64,000 nucleotides of DNA, taken from NCBI RefSeq assembly GCF_009711045.1, contig NZ_WMJX01000005.1, forward strand, positions 62,001 through 126,000, in the 5' to 3' direction. The DNA comes from Myroides albus. GTDB taxonomy: Bacteria > Bacteroidota > Bacteroidia > Flavobacteriales > Flavobacteriaceae. How positions within the stretch are numbered: the first letter of the stretch is position 1; each line of letters opens with the position of its first letter. Below the pieces are notes generated by a model that saw only the letters and a program-made list of their open reading frames with translations, made no database searches and had not been told where the DNA came from. The translations under genes and the position numbers were made by a program. Positions 42,034-50,371 of this stretch are shown here, piece by piece.

Positions 42034-43392
42034 ATGCGTGTACATTTTATCGCAATAGGAGGGAGTGCAATGCACAATTTAGCTTTGGCATTACACGATA
42101 AAGGTGATCAAGTGACAGGTAGTGATGATGCTATCTTTGAGCCATCTAAATCAAGATTACAAGAGAAGGGACTTTTACCTGAAAAGGAGGGATGGTTTGA
42201 GGAAAAGATAACAGGTGATATCGATGCTGTTATTTTGGGAATGCATGCTAAGAACGACAATCCTGAATTGATTAAAGCAAAAGAATTGGGTTTAAAAATT
42301 TACTCTTACCCAGAATTTATATATGAACACTCAAAGAATAAAACAAGAGTTGTAATTGGTGGATCTCATGGGAAGACGACGATTACTTCAATGGTTTTAC
42401 ACGTAATGCATTATCACGATAGAGAAGTTGATTATTTAGTTGGAGCACAGTTAGAAGGTTTTGACAGGATGGTGAATTTAACAGCGGAAAATGACTTTAT
42501 GTTGATTGAAGGTGATGAGTATTTATCTTCTGCTTTAGATCTTAGACCTAAATTTCATTTGTATCAACCTAATATTGCTTTGTTGAGTGGAATCGCTTGG
42601 GACCATATCAATGTGTTTCCTACATTTGAAAATTATGTAGAGCAGTTTAAGATTTTTATTGATAAGATTGTCAATGGTGGAATACTTGTGTACAATGAAG
42701 AAGACCCTATTGTTGAAAAACTTGTCGAAGAAACAGCTAATCCCATTCGAAAGATAGCTTATAATACTCCTGCTTATTCGATTGAGAATGGAATTACTTA
42801 TCTTGAAACTTCAGAGGGACCTATGCCACTTGAAGTTTTTGGAGCACATAACTTAAGTAATTTGAATGGAGCCAAGTGGGTATGTCAAAATATGGGAATA
42901 GATGAAGATGACTTTTATGAAGCAATAGCTACCTTTAAAGGTGCTTCTAAGCGATTAGAAAAGCTATTCGACAAGGGAGGGGCTATCGTCTATAAGGATT
43001 TTGCTCATTCACCAAGCAAGGTGATTGCAACCACAGAAGCTGTAAAATTGCAATACCCAAATAAGAAAGTTATTGCATGTCTTGAACTACATACTTACAG
43101 TAGTTTGAATGTTGACTTTTTGCAACAGTATAAAGGAGCCTTAGATAAAGCAGACGAAGCAGTTGTGTTTTATTCTTTGGATGCATTGAAGATCAAACGT
43201 ATGCAAGAGATTTCCTCTGATCAAATGCTAAGTGCTTTTGCAAAAGAGGGATTGAAAACTTATACTAATGCTGAAAGTTTTAAATCTTACCTTTATGCTT
43301 TGGATTTATCTGATACTGTATTGTTATTTATGAGTTCAGGTAACTATGGAGGGTTAAATATGGAAACCTTTATTTCAGAAAGATTACAATAA
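42034..43392 (+). CDS. mpl: Mur ligase, Mpl type (murein tripeptide ligase)
   Basis: The 452-residue protein has the three Mur ligase domains. The N-terminal Rossmann domain contains FIAIGGSAMHNLALALHDKGDQVTGSDD, the central ATPase carries GGSHGKTTITSMV at about 109-121, and the C-terminal ligase domain contains KDFAHSPSKVIATTEAVKLQYP. The 'GGSAMHNLA' start and 'FAHSPSKV' instead of MurC's 'YGHHP' point to Mpl, which attaches recycled L-Ala-gamma-D-Glu-mDAP to UDP-MurNAc. MurC is the main alternative. It is cytosolic and monocistronic with a terminator. Confidence 0.88.
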   Translation: MRVHFIAIGGSAMHNLALALHDKGDQVTGSDDAIFEPSKSRLQEKGLLPEKEGWFEEKITGDIDAVILGMHAKNDNPELIKAKELGLKIYSYPEFIYEHSKNKTRVVIGGSHGKTTITSMVLHVMHYHDREVDYLVGAQLEGFDRMVNLTAENDFMLIEGDEYLSSALDLRPKFHLYQPNIALLSGIAWDHINVFPTFENYVEQFKIFIDKIVNGGILVYNEEDPIVEKLVEETANPIRKIAYNTPAYSIENGITYLETSEGPMPLEVFGAHNLSNLNGAKWVCQNMGIDEDDFYEAIATFKGASKRLEKLFDKGGAIVYKDFAHSPSKVIATTEAVKLQYPNKKVIACLELHTYSSLNVDFLQQYKGALDKADEAVVFYSLDALKIKRMQEISSDQMLSAFAKEGLKTYTNAESFKSYLYALDLSDTVLLFMSSGNYGGLNMETFISERLQ

Positions 43393-43417
43393 TTTTATTT
43401 TAAAAGTATAAATACTT

Positions 43418-43453
43418 AAAGCTTCTAATTGAATTCTATTAGAAGCTTTTTTT
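43418..43453 (+). terminator. Terminator after mpl
   Basis: AAAGCTTCTAAT and ATTAGAAGCTTT pair in a 12-bp perfect stem, followed by T. Confidence 0.92.
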
Positions 43454-43520
43454 ATAACGATCCGCAAGTTTTAACAGGCTTGATTTTTGTTGCTCTTGTA
43501 CAAGTGTTAATCTAATATGT

Positions 43521-44213
43521 ATGGAGCAAACTAATTTTACTATTAAACATTGGGCAGAAGATGATAGACCAAGAGAAAAATTGATTCTCAAAGGTAAGGC
43601 TTCTTTGAGTGATGCAGAACTTCTCGCTATTCTGATTGGATCGGGAAGTAAGCAGGAAACAGCAGTGGAATTATCAAAGCGATTATTGCAATTCTATAGC
43701 AATAACTTAGCTTTACTCGCAAGACAAGGAGTAAAGCAATTAACCACCTTTAAAGGGATAGGAGAAGCTAAAGCTGTTTCTATTATAGCGGCCTTAGAAA
43801 TTGGTCAAAGAAGAAGATCTGCAGATCAGCTGACTCAGGATCAAATTACTTGTAGTCAAGATGTATTTGAAATTATGCAACCTGTTTTAGGTGATTTAGA
43901 TCATGAAGAATTTTGGGTTTTACTTTTGAGTAATTCGAATAAGGTTAATCACAAATTATCTTTGAGTAAAGGAGGAATGACGGGAACAGTTGTCGATGTT
44001 CGCATTCTTTTTAAGTCGGCTTTAGACTATCGCGCAACAGGATTGATTCTTGTTCATAATCATCCTTCGGGTAAGCTAAAACCAAGTGAGGCAGATATTG
44101 CGATTACCAAGAAGATTAAGGAAGGTGGGAAAATCATGGATATCTCTTTGTTGGACCATGTGATTATAACAGAACACAGCTATTATAGCTTTGCGGATGA
44201 AGGTTTAATGTAA
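43521..44213 (+). CDS. radC: RadC family JAB-domain protein
   Basis: The 230-residue protein has a helix-hairpin-helix region (about 25-85, with LLAILIGSGSKQETAVELSKRLL and LTTFKGIGEAKAVSIIAALEIGQRR) and a C-terminal JAB/MPN+ domain (about 103-230). The zinc motif HNHPSGKLKPSEAD is complete (His-x-His, Ser, Asp). The family name suggests DNA repair, but that role has been questioned; the biochemical role is unsettled. This chromosomal copy lacks any mobile element context. Confidence 0.94.
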   Translation: MEQTNFTIKHWAEDDRPREKLILKGKASLSDAELLAILIGSGSKQETAVELSKRLLQFYSNNLALLARQGVKQLTTFKGIGEAKAVSIIAALEIGQRRRSADQLTQDQITCSQDVFEIMQPVLGDLDHEEFWVLLLSNSNKVNHKLSLSKGGMTGTVVDVRILFKSALDYRATGLILVHNHPSGKLKPSEADIAITKKIKEGGKIMDISLLDHVIITEHSYYSFADEGLM

Positions 44214-44243
44214 CTTGTACAAACAGTATTTAATTTTAAGTCT

Positions 44244-44251
44244 TACTTTTG
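44244..44251 (+). promoter_or_regulatory. -7 promoter element of the YjjG-type gene
   Basis: TACTTTTG matches TAnnTTTG 22 bases before the start codon. The leader can form a short TTATT/AATAA hairpin. Confidence 0.55.
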
Positions 44252-44273
44252 CAGTTATTAAAAATAACGAGTT

Positions 44274-44969
44274 ATGAATTATCCTTTTAAGGACAAGACA
44301 GATATATTTTTTGATTTAGATCATACATTATGGGATTTTGAACGCAATTCGGCTTTGGCTTTTGAACAAGTTATCGACGAGATGAAATTTCCCTTTTCTA
44401 TTGAAGACTTTCTGAAGTTTTATGTAGATATCAATGCAACATACTGGGATAAATACAGTCTTAATCAAGTGTCACAAGAGGAATTGAGAATTGGCAGAAT
44501 ACGCGATACGTTTGACCAATTAGGTTATTCAACTACGACTACAAAACAACTTGAAATGGGAGATAAGTATTTGAACTATTTACCTAATTACAATTATTTG
44601 TTTGATGGGGCTATCGATCTCTTAGACTATTTACAAGAGTCCTATCGTCTACATATAATTACAAATGGGTTTAATGAAGTTCAGAACAGAAAATTAATAA
44701 ACTCTGGTATCTATGATTACTTCCAGACAATTACAAACTCTGAGAATGCTGGGGTTAAGAAACCGGATCCTAAAATATTTCAATACGCGTTATCTCAAGC
44801 ACAGGTTCACGTTGGCAAGACTGTCATGGTAGGAGATAATCTCTTAGCAGATATCGAAGGAGCAAGGAGTGTTGGTATGGATGCTATTTACTATCATCCT
44901 CAAGAAGTTGTTAGTGATAAATCTCTTGTCCAAGTGCAAGAGTTACTACAAATAAAAAACCTGCTTTAA
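44274..44969 (+). CDS. yjjG: YjjG family HAD nucleotidase
   Basis: The 231-residue protein is a HAD hydrolase with a helical cap. The nucleophile motif is FFDLDHTLWDF (Asp14 and Asp16), motif II is ITNGFNEVQNRK near residue 125, motif III Lys is in AGVKKPDPKIFQYAL, and motif IV is MVGDNLLADIEGARSVGMD. These segments are typical of the YjjG noncanonical pyrimidine nucleotidases, which remove phosphate from dUMP, dTMP and damaged pyrimidine nucleotides. It is cytosolic. The stop codon lies inside the loop of the terminator hairpin. Confidence 0.9.
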   Translation: MNYPFKDKTDIFFDLDHTLWDFERNSALAFEQVIDEMKFPFSIEDFLKFYVDINATYWDKYSLNQVSQEELRIGRIRDTFDQLGYSTTTTKQLEMGDKYLNYLPNYNYLFDGAIDLLDYLQESYRLHIITNGFNEVQNRKLINSGIYDYFQTITNSENAGVKKPDPKIFQYALSQAQVHVGKTVMVGDNLLADIEGARSVGMDAIYYHPQEVVSDKSLVQVQELLQIKNLL

Positions 44970-44981
44970 CAGCAGGTTTTT
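44955..44981. terminator. Bidirectional terminator overlapping the yjjG stop
   Basis: AAAAACCTGCT and AGCAGGTTTTT form an 11-bp stem whose five-base loop contains the TAA stop of the yjjG-type gene. It also lies just past the 3' end of the opposing rarA gene. Confidence 0.85.
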
Positions 44982-44994
44982 GGTTCTATATATA

Positions 44995-46281
44995 TTAGTA
45001 TTCATATTTGATCTCCCATCTGTTTTTCAGAAATTCACGTGTACTCTTTTCTCTTGCATTATCTCCTGGTTCATAAAATACTGTACCACTTAAATCATCT
45101 GGCAAGTATTCTTGAGTGATGAAGCTGTTATTAAAGTTATGCGGATAGTCATACTCCTCCCCATAACCAAGCTCTTTCATTAATTTTGTAGGAGCGTTTC
45201 GCAAGTGGATTGGAACAGAGAGGTCTCCAAACTGTTTGACTGCTTGTTGTGCTTTGCCAATCGCCATATAAGAGGAATTGCTCTTGGGAGAAGTAGCCAG
45301 GTAAATAGTACATTGACTCAGTAATATTCTACTTTCTGGATAACCAATGACAGATACAGCCTGGAATACATTAGTTGCCATAATCAGTGCAGTCGGATTA
45401 GCTAATCCTATATCTTCAGATGCGTGAATTACTAAGCGTCTTGCTATAAACTTCAAATCTTCACCTCCTTCAATCATCCTGGCTAACCAATATACAGCAC
45501 CATTGGGATCACTTCCTCTTATGGATTTGATAAAAGCAGAAACTATATCATAGTGTTGTTCTCCTGTCTTGTCGTATAGTACAGTATTTTGTTGTACTAC
45601 TTTGAGCACCATCTCATTATTGATTTCTATATAGTCACCACCTGTAGCATTGATGATAAGTTCAAAAGTGTTTAGCAGCTTCCTACCATCTCCTCCCGAA
45701 AGCCTAAAGAGAGCTTCGGTTTCTTTTAATACTATCTTTTTTGTTTTTAACACCTCGTCTTGGGTAATTGCTCTTTCTAACAAGGCTTGTAAGTCGTCTT
45801 TGCTAAAAGCATTCAAGGTATAGACTTGGCATCTGGAAAGCAGTGCAGGGATAACTTCAAAACTTGGATTTTCAGTAGTAGCACCTATTAAAGTAACCCA
45901 TCCTCGTTCGACAGCAGCAAGTAGTGAATCTTGTTGTGACTTGCTGAAACGGTGAATCTCGTCAATGAATAAGATTGGATTTTTCGTCGTGAATAATCCT
46001 GTGTTTTGCTTGGCTTTCTCAATTACTTCTCGAACATCTTTTACTCCTGAATTGATTGCACTTAGCACATAGAAAGGACGTTCGCTTTGTTTAGCAAGTA
46101 TTTCTGCCAATGTGGTTTTACCTGTACCTGGAGGTCCCCAAAAAATTAGGGACGGTATAAAGCCCATTTTCAATTGGTTTGTTAGTATTCCATTTTCACC
46201 TACCAAGTGAGCTTGGCTGACGTAATCTTCTAAGTGATTTGGTCTTACTCTTTCTGCTAATGGTGCATCCATCATAATCAT
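44995..46281 (-). CDS. rarA: Replication-associated recombination protein A (RarA/MgsA)
   Basis: About 428 residues from the ATG at 46281. A longer frame beginning at 46335 would start upstream of the TATTTTTG promoter box at 46302-46309, so it is rejected. [20 protein letters not shown] is the typical start. The AAA+ core has Walker [10 protein letters not shown], Walker [17 protein letters not shown], sensor [11 protein letters not shown] and the C-terminal tetramerisation part with [13 protein letters not shown]. The protein acts at stalled replication forks. It is cytosolic and monocistronic. Confidence 0.95.
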   Translation of the reverse strand: MIMMDAPLAERVRPNHLEDYVSQAHLVGENGILTNQLKMGFIPSLIFWGPPGTGKTTLAEILAKQSERPFYVLSAINSGVKDVREVIEKAKQNTGLFTTKNPILFIDEIHRFSKSQQDSLLAAVERGWVTLIGATTENPSFEVIPALLSRCQVYTLNAFSKDDLQALLERAITQDEVLKTKKIVLKETEALFRLSGGDGRKLLNTFELIINATGGDYIEINNEMVLKVVQQNTVLYDKTGEQHYDIVSAFIKSIRGSDPNGAVYWLARMIEGGEDLKFIARRLVIHASEDIGLANPTALIMATNVFQAVSVIGYPESRILLSQCTIYLATSPKSNSSYMAIGKAQQAVKQFGDLSVPIHLRNAPTKLMKELGYGEEYDYPHNFNNSFITQEYLPDDLSGTVFYEPGDNAREKSTREFLKNRWEIKYEY

Positions 46282-46301
46282 ATTCTTAGTAATTGTAGAA
46301 A

Positions 46302-46309
46302 CAAAAATA
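46302..46309 (-). promoter_or_regulatory. -7 promoter element of rarA
   Basis: The minus strand reads TATTTTTG, a perfect TAnnTTTG, 21 bases upstream of the rarA ATG at 46281. It decides the start codon choice. Confidence 0.6.
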
Positions 46310-46410
46310 CAATGCTTTTTGAAACTTCCTTTCATTCTTGAAAAGACTTTGTTCGATTAATTAAAGTACTGCGGTTAGTAGCCGGAGTTTTGAATGGATT
46401 TTATGAATAA

Positions 46411-47187
46411 ATGTCTTACATTAGTTTTATGAAGAAAGTGCCTGCCTTTTCAATAAACATCATTTTATTGCCCCTATTTTATGTTTTATTCATATGGGGT
46501 GCCTTTTGGTGTGATTGGACTTACTTCTTAGAATTGTATGAATATGGTGTGTATCCAAGGACTTGGTCTGGGTTAAGGGGAATCTTTTTTAGTCCTTTTA
46601 TTCATGGAGGGTTAAAGCATTTGTACAATAATTCGGGTGCATTGTTTATTCTACTTATCATCCTGCAGTATTTCTATAAGAGGCAAACGTGGAAAGTTGT
46701 TGTTTTGGGTATTCTGCTGTCGGGATTTGGTACTTGGTTGTTTGCAAGACCAAGTTATCACATTGGAGCAAGTGGTCTTGTTTATGTGCTCGTCAGTTTT
46801 ATTTTTTTTAAGGGGATGCAGACGCGTTATTATAGATTAATGGCTGTGTCGTTAGTCATTGTAGTCTTGTATGGAGGAACTGTCTGGTATATGTTTCCAT
46901 CTGTAGAAGAAGGGATTTCTTGGGAAGGTCACTTGAGTGGATTTATCGCAGGTTTAATTCTTAGCTATGTGATTGAAGAACCTGAAATACCTGAGAAATA
47001 CTATAAGTACGATTGGCAAAAACCTAGTTATGATGCCTCGCAAGATCCCTTTATGCAGTGTTTTGATGAAAATGGTAATTTTATTGTAATCCCGAAGGAA
47101 AAACCTATTGATTATTCTAACTGTTATCGACCTACTTTACCCATAGTTTACGTGGATTACCTTCAGAAGTATAGGGAGTATAAATAA
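46411..47187 (+). CDS. Rhomboid family intramembrane serine protease
   Basis: The 258-residue protein has about six helices. The catalytic dyad is Ser121 in GASGLVYVL and His174 in EGHLSGFIAG; HLYNN at 70-74 gives the conserved loop region near the oxyanion hole (His and Asn). A soluble tail of about 70 residues follows (PEIPEKYYKYDWQKPSYD). It should cut single-pass membrane proteins within the membrane; the substrate is unknown. An alternative start is the ATG at 46429, six codons downstream. It converges with the kinase-like gene. Confidence 0.9.
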   Translation: MSYISFMKKVPAFSINIILLPLFYVLFIWGAFWCDWTYFLELYEYGVYPRTWSGLRGIFFSPFIHGGLKHLYNNSGALFILLIILQYFYKRQTWKVVVLGILLSGFGTWLFARPSYHIGASGLVYVLVSFIFFKGMQTRYYRLMAVSLVIVVLYGGTVWYMFPSVEEGISWEGHLSGFIAGLILSYVIEEPEIPEKYYKYDWQKPSYDASQDPFMQCFDENGNFIVIPKEKPIDYSNCYRPTLPIVYVDYLQKYREYK

Positions 47188-47188
47188 A

Positions 47189-47210
47189 AAGCGTCTTCTA
47201 AAAGACGCTT
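47189..47210 (-). terminator. Terminator overlapping the end of the kinase-like gene
   Basis: AAGCGTCTT and AAGACGCTT form a 9-bp stem; on the minus strand it is followed by five T. Its loop contains the TAG stop codon of the minus-strand gene. It is also six bases from... the rhomboid gene end, but no T run follows on the plus strand. Confidence 0.75.
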
Positions 47211-48247
47211 CTGTAATTCTTAATTGTAAACTTTATTGCCGTTTCAAGTATCTCTCCCATATTGTTACAATACTTAAAAGCTTTTTCATGAACAAAGTCA
47301 TACATCTCCATTTTTAATTGGTCAATGTGCTCTTTAGGAGCTATTGTATCTTGTTTCATGACATTGAGTATGTCTTGAATCCTGTCTTGATTACTTATAA
47401 CCCTTCTCACTAATACTGAGCGAATCTCTTTTCTATATTGTTCTATAGAAATATCTTTAAACTTATCTAATACTAATTGTACGATTGTGTTATTCTCTTT
47501 AAAGAATTGAGGTAGATAGAACTTTAGATTGCCCTCATAACATTGTTGATCAAAGTCAATTGGTCGTATGCGATAGACAACGTGATCAAAATCGTGAGTG
47601 GGAATAATGACATAATTGTACGAACGCATATCACCTAATAATCCAATTAGACAACGCTCGTTGAACTTTACGTATTCCTTTGCGATTTGTGATTTTTCTA
47701 ACTCAGTACATTGAGGCAAATACTCTTTGATGAACACATCTCCTGGTATTCCCATGATGTGTTCTTCAATCAATGTATCTTTGTGTACAAGGTAGTTTAC
47801 GGTATTTGGAGACATCATTTCTTCTAATTCTAATCCGTAGATACGAGAGGCATCTGCTTTTTTGACGTAGAAATTAGTATAGATGTCATTTAATTTGTTT
47901 CTAATTTTAATGCGGAACGGTTGTGAGTTTCCAAAAGAACAAAAGTCTATGGTATCGACCACCAAGTGCTCTAATAGGGTCACATCTCCATCAGAATGAA
48001 GTAAAGTGTACACTTTCGCAAGATTGGCTTCGATTTCTGCATATTCATGTTCTGGATAATAAACTCTGTACCACAGCGTGTCATTACCAAATTTATCTTC
48101 CACGCTTACATAGCCACTAAAGCGCAACAAGTCCTCATATAAAATACTAATCTTTGTAGTACGTTTATACTTTTTAAGGTACCTCGCTAAATCATCTGAT
48201 ACAGGATAGCTTGGTTTGCGCATTTGTCTTTTAGCGGGTTGTTCCAT
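47198..48247 (-). CDS. Conserved protein with protein-kinase-like motifs
   Basis: About 349 residues from the ATG at 48247, four bases after the rlmB stop; an ATG 60 bases upstream lies within rlmB. I recall close relatives in the same place in other Flavobacteriia, always called hypothetical. The sequence shows a possible atypical kinase or APH layout: FYVKKAD (Lys129/130), GLELEEMM (Glu140/142), LIEEHIMGIPGD as hinge, GDMRSYNYVI (Asp206, Asn211) as catalytic loop and RPIDFDQ (Asp231/233) as metal site. This is my inference. It is cytosolic and probably co-transcribed with rlmB. Confidence 0.7.
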   Translation of the reverse strand: MEQPAKRQMRKPSYPVSDDLARYLKKYKRTTKISILYEDLLRFSGYVSVEDKFGNDTLWYRVYYPEHEYAEIEANLAKVYTLLHSDGDVTLLEHLVVDTIDFCSFGNSQPFRIKIRNKLNDIYTNFYVKKADASRIYGLELEEMMSPNTVNYLVHKDTLIEEHIMGIPGDVFIKEYLPQCTELEKSQIAKEYVKFNERCLIGLLGDMRSYNYVIIPTHDFDHVVYRIRPIDFDQQCYEGNLKFYLPQFFKENNTIVQLVLDKFKDISIEQYRKEIRSVLVRRVISNQDRIQDILNVMKQDTIAPKEHIDQLKMEMYDFVHEKAFKYCNNMGEILETAIKFTIKNYRSVF

Positions 48248-48251
48248 TTGT

Positions 48252-48986
48252 CTATCTTCTTTGACGAATTGCTTCATATAAGAATGCTCCACATGCCACA
48301 GAAACATTTAATGAATCTATTGTGCTAAACATAGGTAATTTTGCTTTCTCATCTATGATTTTAAGTACAGAGGGGTTAATACCTTTATCTTCACTACCCA
48401 TAATGATTGCTAAAGGAGTATTAAGATCTATATCGTAGATTTCTTTTTCTGCTTTTTCTGTCGCTCCTAATGTAATAACTCCAGAACCTTGTAAATAAAA
48501 GACAGCGTCTTTGATGTGGTCTACTTTACAAATAGGTATATTAAACACTGCTCCTGCAGAAGTCTTTACCGTATCACCATTCACAGGTGCTGCACCATTT
48601 TTAGAAACAATGATTCCATCTGCACCACAGCATACAGCTGTACGGATAATCGCTCCAAAGTTACGAGCATCTGATATTTGGTCTAAAATAACAAATAGAG
48701 GTTTCTCTTTTTCTGCTAATACACCTTCTACTAATGTTTCTAACGAGACAAAAGAAATGGGAGCAATACTTGCTATTGCGCCTTGGTGATTCTTTTTTGT
48801 TAATCGATTTAGTTTTTCAATTGGAACATATGAGAAATTAATGTTGTTCTTTTTAAGTGCTTTAAGCAGCTCATTCATTAATTCTCCACTTGCTTCTTTT
48901 TGAATAAAAACTTTGTCGATATCTTTTCCTGCCTCTATGGCTTCGATAATTGCACGAATACCAAATATTTGATTGTCCTGTTCCAT
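48252..48986 (-). CDS. rlmB: 23S rRNA 2'-O-methyltransferase RlmB (TrmH/SpoU family)
   Basis: The 244-residue protein has an N-terminal substrate-binding domain (about 1-75; GIRAIIEAIEAGKDIDKVFI) and a SPOUT knot domain. The three SpoU motifs are present: ARNFGAIIRTAVCCGADGII, IIMGSEDKGINPSVL and LNVSVACGAFLYEAIRQR. It should methylate the ribose of a 23S rRNA guanosine (G2251 in E. coli) with S-adenosylmethionine. A TACATTTG promoter box ends only four bases before the start codon, hinting at a leaderless mRNA. It is followed directly by the kinase-like gene. Confidence 0.93.
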   Translation of the reverse strand: MEQDNQIFGIRAIIEAIEAGKDIDKVFIQKEASGELMNELLKALKKNNINFSYVPIEKLNRLTKKNHQGAIASIAPISFVSLETLVEGVLAEKEKPLFVILDQISDARNFGAIIRTAVCCGADGIIVSKNGAAPVNGDTVKTSAGAVFNIPICKVDHIKDAVFYLQGSGVITLGATEKAEKEIYDIDLNTPLAIIMGSEDKGINPSVLKIIDEKAKLPMFSTIDSLNVSVACGAFLYEAIRQRR

Positions 48987-49438
48987 GGTGCAAATGTAAT
49001 ATAAAATGTTAGGTTATATGACTGTACAATTACTGAAGTTAAAACTTAGTAATATACGACTACAAAATTACTGCGTATATATAGGATAATCAAGTGAAAA
49101 AAGAGGATGCGTATAGAGCGCCTTTTAATTCGATTACTTGTCTGCTCTTGCAACTTTTTGAGATTATTATCCTTTGAGCGGTATACAGTTACTAAAACTG
49201 AAAAAATAGTCAATTAACTAATTATACTGTTTGTAGAGAAATGCAATATAAAATCATCGATAAAGAGATATACACTGTACGTGTTATCAATAATTAATAT
49301 AATGATTTTATTAGTTGAAATAGTATCGTGAAGGAATAAGTAAAATAGATTATCGATAATATCTTAATATATTTACTACTGAAACTATTCAATGTCTTGT
49401 ACATAGACTAGATGCAGTATGATTGTTTGCATGTGTTT
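48987..49438. other. Intergenic stretch with weak inverted repeat
   Basis: The 452 bases between rlmB and the AraC gene hold the rlmB promoter and AT-rich sequence. AGGATAATC (49083-49091) is partly mirrored by GATTATTATCCT (49162-49173). No gene, clear terminator or consensus promoter-terminator pair is seen. Confidence 0.5.
48991..48998 (-). promoter_or_regulatory. -7 promoter element of rlmB, immediately before the ATG
   Basis: The minus strand reads TACATTTG, a perfect TAnnTTTG, separated from the rlmB ATG by four bases, so transcription would begin at or next to the start codon. No good -33 box is seen. Confidence 0.45.
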
Positions 49439-50293
49439 TTACTTTTCCCTGTGTAAGTTTCTATATTGTGTTGGGCTTAATTGTGTATGCTTTTTAAAGA
49501 ATTTAGATAGATGACTCTCGTCATTGAAGTCTAATTCAAAGGCGATTTCCTTTAATCGCATTGTACTGTACTTCAGTCTTGTTTCTACTAGTTTTAGTTT
49601 GTAGTTTAAGATATAGTCTTGTAGGGATATACCTATTTGCTTTTTGAAGTATTCTCCGAAGTAGTTTTTTGAAATTCCAAAGGTGTTTGCTAAGACCTCT
49701 ATGGATAGTTTCTCTCTATCCTTAATATTCTTTTGTACATAGGTGATGATACTCATGACATCTTGTACTTTCTTGTTTTCGTTTACTTGTTTGTAGTCAC
49801 ACTGTATAAGATTGCGTGCAATAAGATTGAGCAAAATAGACACACTCTGTCTGATAATTAAATAATCCAGTGCTTGCTGTTGGTACTCTCTCTGTATATT
49901 TCTAAGCAGGTGCTCTGCAAATGTTTCGTCTTCTTTGCTATGGAAGACACATCCTCCTTTTGCGTGATAGTTGTGGGTGATATAGGTTAGCTTGTTGATA
50001 TTATCACAAGTCTCGATGCGGTCTGCCTCCATGCGTATCTGTGTGATGAAGGTTTGAGGGCATTCGATGACTAGTAGGGTACATTCTTTACTCAAGAAGA
50101 GGTAATGCGTATTAAAAGGAATAACGTATAGTTTTCCTTTTTGGAAAGGTACTTCATGGGATTCATATACACTGACTCCTTTGCCCTGTAGGATATAAAC
50201 AAGCAGCAATTGGGAAGTGGATTGTATTTCTACACTATCTTCATGTAGAGTAATCTCTCGTATAGCTATTGATTCAAGTGTGTCGTAACGCAT
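49439..50293 (-). CDS. AraC family transcriptional regulator
   Basis: The 284-residue protein has an N-terminal cupin-like sensor domain (about 20-110; LLVYILQGKGVSVYESHEVPFQKGKLYVIPFNTHY) and a C-terminal AraC DNA-binding domain (about 185-282) with two helix-turn-helix motifs: LSIEVLANTFGISKNYFGEYFKKQIG and LKEIAFELDFNDESHLSKFFKKHTQLSPTQYR. It is divergent from an MFS exporter 40 bases away, so it most likely controls that gene and perhaps itself. The ligand is unknown. Confidence 0.92.
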   Translation of the reverse strand: MRYDTLESIAIREITLHEDSVEIQSTSQLLLVYILQGKGVSVYESHEVPFQKGKLYVIPFNTHYLFLSKECTLLVIECPQTFITQIRMEADRIETCDNINKLTYITHNYHAKGGCVFHSKEDETFAEHLLRNIQREYQQQALDYLIIRQSVSILLNLIARNLIQCDYKQVNENKKVQDVMSIITYVQKNIKDREKLSIEVLANTFGISKNYFGEYFKKQIGISLQDYILNYKLKLVETRLKYSTMRLKEIAFELDFNDESHLSKFFKKHTQLSPTQYRNLHREK

Positions 50294-50320
50294 ATTTCCG
50301 TACTAGAAAAACCTTTTATA

Positions 50321-50338
50321 GTACAATTAATTTTGTAC
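50321..50338 (+). promoter_or_regulatory. MFS promoter with overlapping palindrome
   Basis: TAATTTTG (50328-50335) is a perfect -7 box. It is embedded in the inverted repeat GTACAA-N6-TTGTAC (50321-50326 and 50333-50338), which could be an operator in the divergent AraC/MFS intergenic region. The promoter lies downstream of an ATG at 50333, fixing the MFS start at 50372. Confidence 0.5.
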
Positions 50339-50371
50339 TTAAGGTGCTTTCTTTGCAAAGGAATAAAAAAA

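Noticed and set aside
46282-46335. Earlier in-frame start for rarA
   Set aside because: It precedes the TATTTTTG promoter box; the protein family starts at the later ATG.
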